Source of the DNA: Spirogloea muscicola | Taxonomy: Eukaryota; Streptophyta; Zygnematophyceae; Spirogloeales; Spirogloeaceae | Reading direction: 5' to 3' | Assembly (NCBI GenBank): GCA_009602725.1 | Contig: WELB01000261.1 | Coordinates: 1 to 28,551, forward strand | Length of the DNA: 28,551 nt | Part shown: one piece after another, positions 1 to 8,345 of the stretch | Layout: each line of letters opens with the position of its first letter | Position numbering within the stretch: the first letter of the stretch is position 1 | Notes under the pieces: generated by a model | Told to the model about the DNA's origin: nothing | Databases searched by the model: none | What the model saw: only the letters and a program-made list of their open reading frames with translations | Position numbers and translations under genes: made by a program

Positions 1-219
1 TCCCTGCAGCGGTCCATGGCCCACGCCCTGCATCTGCGAGCTGGCCGTTCTCTCGCTGCGGGCTCTGGCTTTCGTCAGGGTGATAGCTTCCCGGCAGCTA
101 GTCTGTCGGATCTGAGGCTCCTCACTCGTACGTACTGAGTGATCCATCCTCCCCCTGTTTTACCAGAGCATCCTCAGGCCCCTTTGTAGCTGCTCACCGC
201 TCTTAGGCCCCTCTGAACC

Positions 220-300
220 TTTGTGAATTCTTTTTGGGCTGGCTTTTCGCAGCCCTTGCCCCCATTGGGAGTGCCACTTCTTTCTGAAGCAGGCGGGAAG
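220..300 (-). repeat. Dispersed repeat copy
   Basis: This stretch carries a TTTTGGGCTGGC core followed by a CAGCCC, a CCCCCATTGGGAGTG block and then TTTCTGAAGC. The same order of blocks recurs on the opposite strand near 8287-8335 and in both arms of the foldback at 17140-17480. No protein family is recognisable. It belongs to the repeat family that scatters through the intergenic parts of this window. Confidence 0.6.
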
Positions 301-439
301 GACGGGCTAGAGGAGGCCATGAGTACCCACGAGTGACCACAGGGAGCAGCAAGCAACAACTGCAGCGAGCTCTCTGGTCCTTGTGTAAAAGTACGCATCC
401 GTCCAATTAATTGCAGCGACCCTGCTTTCCACCAGCGTG

Positions 440-570
440 CTGGCCGGGCCGCCTCAGACATTGTCCATTCCTTTGGGCTGGCCTTTCCCAGCCACCAGTC
501 AATCTGGCCGCGCTTTCTACTTTCTCCGGCCCTTTCGGACCTTGTCCATTGTTCGGGGCTGGCCTTACAG
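440..570 (-). repeat. Dispersed repeat, two diverged tandem units
   Basis: Read on the minus strand this contains GCGCGGCCAGATTGACTGG, then GGGAAAGGCCAGCCCAAAGG and AATGGACAATGTCTGAGGC. A second, more diverged unit lies at about 525-570. Closely similar sequence is at 8050-8200 (+), with shorter versions at 1890-1960, 8610-8670 and 9210-9270. In one frame it translates to a basic, tryptophan-rich peptide, but this looks incidental to a non-coding repeat. Confidence 0.65.
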
Positions 571-645
571 CCATCGCCGGCCACAATGTGTTTCTTCTCC
601 TTCCGCTGCTGTTGACCAGAGGTCATTGAGTGGCAACACGTGGAG

Positions 646-1043
646 GGCTATGTTCATCAGAGAGTACATTCTGACCAACTTGTCTGCAAGTTGCAGAAAT
701 TCTTGTATGGTTTGAAGCAAGCTCCTAGAGCGTATCTAATGTATGACACTTTCTTGCAGGAGAGGCTTCAGGAGATCTTCTTCAGATCATAGTGTCGATA
801 TTCTTAGACAAGAAGAACTCTCAAATTGCATTGTATGTTGATGATTTGATTCTGCTCAGCAAATATCTCAGAGACTTGACTCTGTTGATATCTAAACTCT
901 TCTCTACATTCCAGATGAAGGGCTTGGAAGACTTGAGTTACTGTTTGGAACTTCAGTGTAAGAGGGATAGTAACAAGAGAAGCATATCACTAAGTCAGTG
1001 CAAGGTTGTGTCTGATGTGTTGCAGATATTTTGGCATAGGGAT
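646..1043 (+). pseudogene. Ty1/copia retrotransposon reverse transcriptase fragment
   Basis: The first frame (about 646-788) reads VCKLQKFLYGLKQAPRA, the conserved copia RVT_2 segment, and stops at 789. After a frame change, the second frame (about 792-1043) reads IALYVDDLILLSKY with the YVDD catalytic box, then FQMKGLEDLSYCLELQ and LSQCKVV, all in the order expected for copia polymerases. The frame break, an in-frame stop and loss of the remaining pol (integrase, protease, RNase H) show a dead fragment. No LTRs are visible. The family assignment is firm; the ends are approximate. Confidence 0.85.
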
Positions 1044-1122
1044 GACTGCGATAGTGTGTGACTCCTCCTTGTAGAGTTTCACGTTGACATTTAGAGGAGT
1101 TTGACACACTGTTGCAGTCATC
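1041..1122. repeat. Imperfect inverted repeat (hairpin)
   Basis: The left arm at 1041-1067 (GATGACTGCGATAGTGTGTG and on to ACTCCTC) pairs with the right arm at 1094-1122 (GAGGAGTTTGACACACTG and on to CAGTCATC), leaving a spacer of about 26 bases. It abuts the end of the copia fragment. It could be a small foldback element or an inverted duplication formed when the copia copy was truncated. Confidence 0.6.
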
Positions 1123-1259
1123 CATATCAGATCTCTGCTGACTTGCACAATATCTAGGAGAAGGAGGCACCTCTCCTCTTCAAGAAGCTATTCCCTAGGG
1201 CGGCGATGACTGTAGAAGGCCAGCGAAAGACAACAGCTATCAATATTAGGCGATGGCTG

Positions 1260-1400
1260 TGGAAGAGATTGGCCAGCCCAGAAACAAGAACGAACAAAGT
1301 TCGAAGGGGCCAGAAAAGCGCTAAAGCACGCAGCGACTCACGTGGCCACCGGGTGCTCAATATCCCCAGTTGAGCAGCCGCAGGTCAAAGAAAGAAAGAG
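1260..1400 (+). repeat. Dispersed repeat copy
   Basis: It contains GATTGGCCAGCCCAGAAAC followed by GAACAAAGTTCGAAGGGGCC and GCTAAAGCACGCAG, then AGCAGCCGCAGGTCAAAG. The same block order (CCAGCCCA, GAACAGAGTACGAGAAGGGG, GCGCTAAGG and AGCAGCCGCAGGTCAGAG) occurs in the foldback near 17160-17490. The TIR element at 1422 is inserted just after this copy. Confidence 0.5.
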
Positions 1401-1419
1401 ACGACAACTAGTCTCCGGG

Positions 1420-1890
1420 TACAGTCAAACCTTGTTATAGGCACCTCTCGATATAGGCACATTAGGGCAAAACCTTGATAGTGGCACCATTTTGCGGGAA
1501 GCACTTTTTTCCCCCGGCAAATGTGACTCGATACAGGAACGTGCCTGTATGTACAGGCACAGTTTTTCGGGGCAGATTCCCCCACTAGAAGTGCCTATAT
1601 GAAAACAAATCAACATATCTCTCATATTCTCTACAGGGGTTAGGGTTGAGGTTTAGGGTTTAGGGTGTGGGGTTTAGGGTTGAGGTCTAGGGTTAGGGTC
1701 TAGTTTTTAAACCCTAACCCCTAAACCTAAACCCAAAAAGCCATTTTCAATATAATTTGATATATTGCTGATTGTCACGGTAGAAGCACATTTGGGGGCA
1801 ATAGTGCCTCTACAACGAACAAGCACACCTCGATATAGTCACATATTTTCGCCAAACCGGCCGACGTGCCTATAACAAGGTTTGACTGTA
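1420..1890. mobile_element. Non-autonomous TIR element (Tc1/mariner-like MITE), 467 bp, TA target duplication
   Basis: The element runs from 1422 to 1888. Its left end CAGTCAAACCTTGTTATAGG and the reverse complement of its right end are identical for about 23 bases, through GGCAC. It is flanked by TA at 1420-1421 and 1889-1890, the target duplication of Tc1/mariner-pogo transposons. The termini resemble pogo-type ends that begin CAGT. There is no transposase frame, so it depends on an enzyme encoded elsewhere. Shorter internal motifs (CTCGATATAG, AAACCTTGATAG) echo the TIR as sub-terminal repeats. A telomere-like tract fills its centre (separate entry). Confidence 0.85.
1634..1735. repeat. 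Degenerate telomere-like TTTAGGG / CCCTAAA tract
   Basis: About ten imperfect units of TTTAGGG and TTAGGG/TGAGG variants run to about 1700. After TAGTTTTTAAA the strand reverses to AACCCTAACCCCTAAACCTAAACCC, giving two telomere-like arrays in inverted order. TTTAGGG is the plant and common green-algal telomere unit. The whole tract lies inside the TIR element at 1422-1888, so it moves with the element and does not mark a chromosome end. Confidence 0.8.
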
Positions 1891-1965
1891 GCGGGAGGGC
1901 CAGCCCCAAAGAAATGGATAAGGATGTGAAGAGGCCGGGAAGCGCAGAAGCTTCCTTATCCAGCA
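1891..1965 (+). repeat. Dispersed repeat copy flanking the TIR element
   Basis: Directly after the TA duplication comes GCGGGAGGGCCAGCCCCAAA with GAAATGGATAAGGATGTGAA and GGCCGGGAAGCGCAG. This aligns with GGCCAGCCCAAAGGAATGGA and the following AAGGTCTGAAGAAGCTGG at 8150-8200. The TIR element therefore landed within or beside older repeat copies. Confidence 0.5.
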
Positions 1966-2358
1966 CTTCGCCTGGCTTTCCCGACCGCTCTGCTCTTCTG
2001 CGTCACTAGCCTTGCCGTGCAACCCCAGAGCTTAGCGAGGACGAGTTTCTCGCCGGCCGAGGCCCTGGCGGCTGCGATGGCGGCGGTGTGCACGACATAT
2101 AAGCGCCGGCACGCCAGCGCCTGCGACAACGTTGTAGCTGCAGCACTTGCTGAGCTGCTCCGAGCTCGTTTGCGCTGTTGATGCGGCTCCCAGGCTCGAG
2201 GGGTGCACCTAGCGACCAGCAGGCTGAGGAAGGAACACGGTTCTGGGCCATCGTTAGGCGCTCACATTCCCAGCTCTTTGAGCGTCAGGGGCTGTTCCTG
2301 CAGTGACCTGTCAAGAAGTCGCACGTCCTCGTTTTGACATTCTCCGGAGCAGCCGAGC
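1966..2358 (+). promoter_or_regulatory. 5' flank of the PDF/M41 gene with a TATA-like box
   Basis: There is no convincing coding sequence between the repeat at 1965 and the proposed start at 2359. The stretch becomes GC-rich from about 2040 and contains CATATAAG at 2096-2103, about 260 bases before the start codon, a possible core promoter. The assignment rests only on position and motif. Confidence 0.25.
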
Positions 2359-5300
2359 ATGTTACAAGCAAGCGCTGTGTCGGCCTTGTCCTGCCTGTTC
2401 ACAAGCACTTGCTGCTCCAGCCCCAGCTTCCGCCCCAAAGGATCTGGGACACTGGACACAACAAGATTGCCATGTATCTCCAAGCAAAGAGGACAACAAA
2501 CGGGAGACGCATGCACCAGCATCGCCCATGATGCTATTACTGGTACTTCCAATGACAAGGTAACCAGCACCTCCTACTGGACCACCTGCATTGTCAGAAT
2601 ACAGCTCGCTGGCTGCGGTCTTTGGTGTGCAAGCTAGCAAGTCAATGTCAAATTTTCTGCATTTGTATGATGCAGAAGTCTGCAACGAGTGTCACTCTCC
2701 AGGCTTCGGCTGGCGCAACTAGCTGCATTGTCAAAGCTGAGCTGCCAGACGGTAGCCTGCATGAGTTCCCATCGGTGCAGCATCAAGAGGACTTCTGGAC
2801 AGTATGGCGGCACCTGGTAATTTAGCTTGTCCAAGCTGGTGTAAATTTCTGATGCTCACACAATATGAGGCAAATCTTCTGTACAGACTTTGGGCAATCT
2901 GAGAGCTGACAGGATAGCACAGTCAACGCATGAATATCTGAGCAAGCCACCAACAGGGTAGTAGACAAGTGTGCAGCCTATCTACTTCAATTTCTGGCCA
3001 GTCTATGCTTCGACCTCCTTTTAGCAAAGGCCAGGGCTGTGTTAAGGACTTGCCCGTCCTCAAAACTTGCAGATGCCGCTTCACACAGAGAGCACGAGCG
3101 TCATCAATGCAGGCGTAGAGAGGGAGATGATGTACCCTCTCACTCGCTTGCAAGCACGAGTTGCTGACTGTGCAAGCGTCAACCTTCGTCAACAAAACAT
3201 CAACCAGCTTATATCATCCCTAGAGGCCAGACTCTTGAGGTGAGGTCTCGAGTTGTTGACTTGGAATCCTTGTTTGTAATGATTGTCACAAAGACTTAAG
3301 GCCAGGTGGAATGGAAAGCGCTGCTCGTCTGGATCAGTGCACATATACACCACTAACTATGGCAAAAGGTAGGACATGCTACCAAGGATAGGGATAGAAT
3401 GGTACTCCAAGTGCCAAACCATGCAGTCCAGGTTCGCATCTTTCTTAAGTTCCTTCTGTCTTTTGTACCAGGACCAAGCTAGATGCTATTGCAGCGCCCC
3501 AACTCGGCCTGCCTTACAAAGCCGTGGCACTTAATCTCGTGGAATCCAGAGTAGCTACTCAAGGCAAGCAGGGGACTCAAGCAGAGCAGATTCAGCTGTT
3601 CATCAATCCATACATTATTTGGCAATCTCGGGCTCCAAAGCACGCCAAGGAGAGCTGTGCATCGCTGGCAGGCCTGTCACTTGGCATTGCTGTGAGTGAC
3701 TCAGTGTTACCGTGGTCAAGCAAATCAACAATTGTGTACTGCATTTGCAGTATCGCTGCTCGTCAAATTCTTGCAATTAAAGTGGTAAAGTGGCTTGCAT
3801 GGTGGAGGAAATAGCTAGCTGGATGTACAAACCACAAGCAATTTGATCAGGTCCTTTGTAATGCTGATCAAACAGAGACCAGAATGCTTACTCGTTGCAG
3901 CACAGAATGGTAGAGGAAGGTGGTTCCTGTCACTGGTTAGTCTCTTGATCCCTGAGTTCATCTGCTGCAATGTGATGGTCAAGAACAATGGCGTTCTTGT
4001 GACAATCTTCAAGCTTGCATGTCGTTTTTGGTCACAGTGAAGCAGTTTCGGCTGCATCGAAGCCAGACAAGCCAGACAAACTCATCACGCTACAAACTAA
4101 GCAAACAGTTTCCTGCTCTTTGTGTCGCTACTTGTGGTGTAGAGCAGCTCCGCGGCAGAGAAGCACGCGCTTTGGGACGTGCATTTGACTACATTGCCGG
4201 CATCCTTCCTCTGGACCGAGTTAAAGAGAAGGTATCAATATGAGAGAGGCCCCAACTACCGAGGCAAATTGGTGTGTGGTTGTCTAAGTTAGGTGCTTGC
4301 TTGCTTTCCTCCTGAGGTTGCCAAATTCTGTTCTTGCAGACAAGGAGGGCAGTTCGCCACGAGCTGAGAGCACAAGAAGCAGCTGCTTGCAACATGTGCC
4401 AGAAGCACAGCCTAGTTGCACAGAAGTCCGAAGCTGCAGTGTGGGCAGCTTCGGTGCAGTGGCGTTCACACAATTGTGGGCCCCGGATGGATCACCCCGC
4501 TTGCTTTGCAGCATACCATGAAGCAGGCCATGCTGTCATGGGCTGCCTGTTGCCGTTGACTCGGGTATGCAAGCTTGGGATGGGACTTTCCTGATTAGTT
4601 TGTTTGTCATTGATGGTTACTGAGCCGCATGATGTATGACCTCATGACTGATGACTGATGAAAGGTATACTGTGGAGCTTAGGTTGAGGGTGTGTCTTTG
4701 ACGAGGAGAGGCTGGCGGGACTATACAGGCGGCACTGAAATCGTCTGGCAGGCAGTAGAGCTGAAGTTTGAAGACCGTATTCGGCAAGCAATGGCTGTCT
4801 GGCTAGGGGGACTGGTATGATGCCAAATTGCTGAATTGCTCTCCGATAGTACCTCATGTCAGAAATCGGGCGTACATTTCATAGACACCTCGACCTCTCA
4901 ATGCTACTAAGATTTCGAGAGGTCTACCTTATCGCATACAACATAGGGTGCTGCTTTTTGTGAATCCCACTGTGGTCCAGGTTACATGACCATTATCGGA
5001 AGTCACTAATACCTGCCTCTTGCAGGCGGCAGAGGAGCTGAACCACCTAAACCAAATTGCTGAATTGCTCTCCGATAGTACCTCATGTCAGAAATCGGGC
5101 GTACATTTCATAGACACCTCGACCTCTCAATGCTACTAAGATTTCGAGAGGTCTACCTAACACTAACACCTGCCTCTTGCAGGCGGCAGAGGAGCTGATG
5201 TTTGGGCGCGCAGATCAGTATGGCAGCCGGGAGGGTTGCATCACCTTCTCAGACGACCTTGTCAATGGTGAGCTCTACAAGGTCAAGTGTCCTCTTAGCC

Positions 5301-6336
5301 TAAGGCTCTCGCTTTGTGTAATTCCATACCGTTCACTTCCTTCCGTGCTTTACGTGACAGTACTGGCTCGATTTTGGCCACTTCATTTCAAGCGCACCGC
5401 CATCCTCTGTCTTCTCAGAGCGCAGCAAGCCAGTGCCTGCAAGAACATGTAGCACTACTTGCACTTTGAGTCGCCTTCATCCTGGCTTTTGCTGTATGCC
5501 TGAAGCACATAAGCTCTTTTTGACATAGTCTTGCTGCTGGTGCAGTGGCAGCCTTAGCGACAGCATTTGCAGCCGCCTGCCGCATAGAGCAGGCTCGAGC
5601 ATGCGGGGCCGGCGAAGTAGATGGAGCTGTGCGGAAGTTGGCAACTGCGCCTGAAAGCACGGGCTGGACTCAGCCGCTCTTCACATGGTCCCGAATGGCT
5701 CAGCCTACTGCTGCTGCTTCTTCACAGAGCTCAAATTGTTGGGTCAGGAACGCATCAGCTCCAGTGGCCGCGCTGGTTGACGATGATGATGCAGCAGTCA
5801 ACATCCCAGACTGGGCAGCCCACATGCCAGGAGGTTCTGTGCACCTCGGCAAGATCGTTGCAGATACATCAGTCAAGCCTCTGCCTGGTGATCGGCGAGA
5901 GGCTGGGTCTCTGTCTCCTCCCACCAACTCATGCTGGAGGCGACCCTTGTCCTTACGATGCACCGGGCCTCATGAAAGCCGTATGCTCGAGCTGGTCGAC
6001 TCAGCTTATCAGGTATTTGACTTATAACCTTCCACCACAGTGTCCGTTTAGCCTGCCACCCATGATGTATTCCAGCTGACTAACCACTTTAGGAGATCTC
6101 ACCCTTGAGCGTGCTCTTATAGCTAGCCATTGACTGCTTGACTGATCCATCTTCCAGCTGAAAGTGTAGGGCAGGCCCATCAAGCTGAGATGAACATTTT
6201 TGCATCCCAGGTGGCTAATCAGATTTTGGTTGCACATGAGAGTGCACTGCACAAAATTGCTGGCCTGCTTATGGATAGAGGACGGGCCTCCACGTCCGAG
6301 ATATATGGAAATTTGAAATCACCTAACAGCTCGTAG
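2359..6336 (+). CDS. PDF-like domain joined to an FtsH-type M41 metallopeptidase domain
   Basis: Exons: 2359-2559, 2676-2816, 3073-3239, 3472-3691, an unresolved part within 3692-4142, one starting at 4143, 4145 or 4148 and ending 4231, then 4340-4564, 4683-4814, 5183-5267, 5546-6012, 6211-6336. Every resolved junction is GT-AG and agrees in phase. The protein is roughly 640 residues. Exon 1 begins with a Ser/Thr/Ala/Cys-rich stretch with no acidic residue in its first 30, like an organelle presequence. The next part follows deformylase order: LISSLEARLL helix, AIAAPQLG (3488-3511), FINPYII, ESCAS (3650-3664), then ALGRAFDYIAGILPLDRV. The HExxH that should sit at 4178-4192 reads RAFDY. About 65 unassigned residues follow. 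The M41 part has AYHEAGHAVMG (HEAGH 4517-4531), VEGVSLTRRG, WLGGL joined to AAEELMFG, SDDLV (probable third ligand) and a C-terminal ILVAHESALHKIAGLL. No Walker A, Walker B or SRH is seen, so this is not a whole FtsH. The M41 and PDF identities are firm; one transcript joining them is an inference. Confidence 0.72.
4823..5197 (+). repeat. Tandem duplication of an intron end and 3' splice site within the M41 region
   Basis: The 107 bases at 4823-4929 recur without visible change at 5052-5158. The segment ending CTGCCTCTTGCAGGCGGCAG then AGGAGCTG is present at about 5004-5040 and again at 5161-5197. A 229-base tandem duplication followed by loss of about 72 bases from the second copy explains the pattern. 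Only the second copy continues into the conserved AEELMFG exon at 5183. Using the first acceptor (exon from 5026) would give about 38 residues and then a stop. Confidence 0.9.
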
Positions 6337-6582
6337 AGCTGCAGAGAGTGAAAATACCAATGAGCATCCCATTACTGAGCCTGTGCTGGCAAATGGCATA
6401 GTCTACTGGGCTCACAGGTAAGCACACCTGAGTACAAATACACTAAATTTAGAGGATCTACACTGTACGTATCACCCATCTGTTTACTGCACTTAGAGGC
6501 AATCACGAAGCCTTGAGTCATCGTCGACTCGTGCGCCACACATGCATAGGGTAGTCTGCTGACGCTTTGCCCGTGCCATGGC
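6337..6582. other. Convergent 3' region between two genes
   Basis: This short interval separates the stop of the M41 gene (+) at 6336 from the stop of the small membrane protein gene (-) at 6583. I see no exon with conserved features and no clear TGTAA-type polyadenylation signal close to either stop. It probably holds both 3' untranslated regions. Confidence 0.5.
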
Positions 6583-7211
6583 TCAAAAGGGCACTTCAAT
6601 GAAGCCAGCAAGCAGGAGGTAACCAAGAATACCGGCAGGAGGGAGGAGAATTGCCAGGCCGATGCCCAGAAAGAGGGGGACATCGTTCCGCTTGGCCACA
6701 GTATCTAAGTAAGCCTGCCGTCTTATGTTTCGCCGCTGCGAGATGGTCAGCTCAGGCCTGACCAGGGCCAGCCTCACCTCGTCCTCCTCATTGCTCTCCT
6801 CGAGCTTGCCCTTGAGCTGCTCAGCTATGGAGGCAGCCCCGGCTTGTCGTCGCCGGCTGTCGCCTGGCACACAGCGAGCCCAAGGCGTCTGTCAAACAGT
6901 GCCCAGCACGACCACCTAAACCTACACAAACGAAAACACCATGCGACAGCCCAAGTGGCGTTCTATCGTTTGCCGGAGCACCAACAGCCAGCTCACTACT
7001 ACATTGGACATTTCCAACTTGTCGAAGTCACAGAAGAGAGCCACTCTGTAAGGTCCTGGCCTGCTGGCTACTGCTTCTGCCACTCAGCCCCTGTGAAAGT
7101 TTGCCCGGCTCGCGATCGCTCGATTACCAGGCTCACTGCCGGCCCTGCCCGGGCTCGCCAGCCTCTCCAGCAGGTCCAGGCTGCTCCGGATGCTCGCCGT
7201 CGCCGTCCCAT
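6583..7211 (-). CDS. Small basic-N-terminus membrane protein, unknown family
   Basis: Two exons, 7211-7128 and 6888-6583, joined by a GT-AG intron in phase 0, give 129 residues. The start ATG at 7211 opens MGRRRRASGAAW, an Arg/Ala/Trp-rich stretch without acidic residues that could be an organelle presequence. The middle is polar and charged (EQLKGKLEESNEEDEVRLAL), then QRRNIRRQAYLDTVAKRND. The C-terminus is hydrophobic, VPLFLGIGLAILLPPAGILG and then YLLLAGFIE, enough for one long or two short membrane passes with a Pro-Pro kink. The pattern of a short charged region before one C-terminal hydrophobic hairpin resembles small plastid or mitochondrial assembly proteins, but I do not recognise the family. 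Exon 2 is well supported; exon 1 rests on splice phase and composition. Confidence 0.55.
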
Positions 7212-7768
7212 CTGGCACGCCGTCAAAGGCAGGTTGCCCACAACGGAGGCGGGTCAGCGCTGCCCGGCCAGGCATTCCACCTTCAGGTGGCTGCCGCAGC
7301 CAGCGCCACACACGACGGAGCCCGCTTGTGGGCTCCGCTGCGGCAACTGGGCCTCTGCTGGTAGCGGCCCTCTGGCCCAGCTGTGCGCTGCAACCACAAA
7401 GTGGGCCGGACGCTGACGCTCCTCGCTGACGCTGACGCTCCTCGCCGGCGTCAGGCCGACGCCCAGGCGCTCGAGACTGCTTGCGAGAGAGGCGGCGATG
7501 GGCTCCATGCGGGCAACGCGGCGACTGGCCCCCCATGCCGCCGCTGCTCGGCTCTCGGACCTGCGTCGGGCGGTGGCGCGCCGGAGGCGCTGTCGGCCCG
7601 CTGCTCGGGCGGCGCGGCGGCGGCGGCGGTGCNTCGCCTCCACCTGCCGAGAAGCGTGGCGTCTTGGCGCCGTCAGAGCTGACGACTGGCCAGTGCGTGC
7701 CAGCCAGCGAGGGCCGCCCGCTTCACAAGCAGATGGCCCTGACGAGGACCAGACGGAGGAGGGCTCGC
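7212..7768. other. GC-rich interval with one ambiguous base, no confident gene
   Basis: This very GC-rich stretch holds short GCTGACGCTCCTC tandem units near 7411-7445, a run of GGC/CGG triplets at about 7615-7632 and an ambiguous base at 7633. On the minus strand an acceptor-like CTTCTCGGCAG is followed by codons for V-E-A before the ambiguous base. This could start Sec23 exon 2 (the family has L-E-A there), but the frame afterwards does not continue as Sec23. Other open frames here look compositional. Confidence 0.4.
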
Positions 7769-7846
7769 CTTGGAGTTGGGCCAGACGTTCCAGGACAGGC
7801 GGACGCCGTCCACCGCCTCGAGGTCGTGGAAGTCCGGCGCGGCCAT
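7769..7846 (-). pseudogene. Orphan Sec23 first exon (COPII coat)
   Basis: The ATG at 7846-7844 opens a 26-residue exon reading MAAPDFHDLE then AVDGVRLSWNVWPNSK. The DGVRxSWNVWP string is the hallmark N-terminus of Sec23, the COPII inner-coat GTPase activator that acts in ER export. The exon ends at AAG followed by GCGAGC, which would be a GC-AG intron donor. No later Sec23 parts (zinc finger, trunk, beta-sandwich, gelsolin domain) follow on this strand before the next gene. It is therefore a detached first exon, from rearrangement, misassembly at the ambiguous base, or an unusually distant exon 2. The family call is good; its functional state is unknown. Confidence 0.6.
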
Positions 7847-7850
7847 GGCG

Positions 7851-7881
<31 letters not shown>

Positions 7882-7885
7882 CGCC
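7847..7885. repeat. GGC/GCC trinucleotide repeat
   Basis: About ten GGC triplets lie immediately upstream (on the minus strand) of the Sec23-like start codon, so they would sit in its 5' untranslated region as GCC repeats. Similar triplet runs flank the gap at 11849 and occur at 17030-17047. Confidence 0.8.
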
Positions 7886-8039
7886 AGTGCCGCCATCGGC
7901 GCCTGCAGCGCCGCCGTATCCGGGCGGATAGGCCGACCGGCAGAGGCGACAAGTGGCGGCGGCGCAACTGGCTTCGGATTTCTGAGTTAGCCTGTCAAAT
8001 CTGTCAAGTGCTCACCCGCGGGTACTCACGTCACACTGT

Positions 8040-8345
8040 TACCTGAGGAAGCAAGCGCGGCCAGATTGACTGGTGACTGAGGGATTGCCTCTCACGGCCA
8101 GTGTCTTACTTTGGAAGAAGCAAGCGCGGCCAGATGGACTGGTGGCTGGGAGAGGCCAGCCCAAAGGAATGGACAAGGTCTGAAGAAGCTGGAAGAGCTT
8201 GGAAGAGCTGTGTCTTTCCTTCCACCTTTTCCATTTCATGCGCTCCGCGCGCGCCTTCTCTCTACCTTAGCCACCTTAGCACAGAAGTGGCTCTTCCCTT
8301 GGGGGCAAGGGCTGTGATAAGCGAGCCCGAAAAGAGTTGACCTTA
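8040..8345 (+). repeat. Cluster of dispersed repeat units
   Basis: Two copies of GAAGCAAGCGCGGCCAGAT followed by TGACTGGTG or GGACTGGTGG start near 8047 and 8115. The second continues through GGGAGAGGCCAGCCCAAAGG and AATGGACAAGGTCTGAAGAA. At about 8287 comes GGCTCTTCCCTTGGGGGCAA with GGGCTGTGATAAGCGAGCCC, matching the inverted copy at 220-300. Short open frames here are by-products of the repeat. Confidence 0.65.

Noticed and set aside
1634-1735. Chromosome end or telomere
   Set aside because: The units are degenerate, inverted within the tract and enclosed in a TIR element with unique sequence on both sides.
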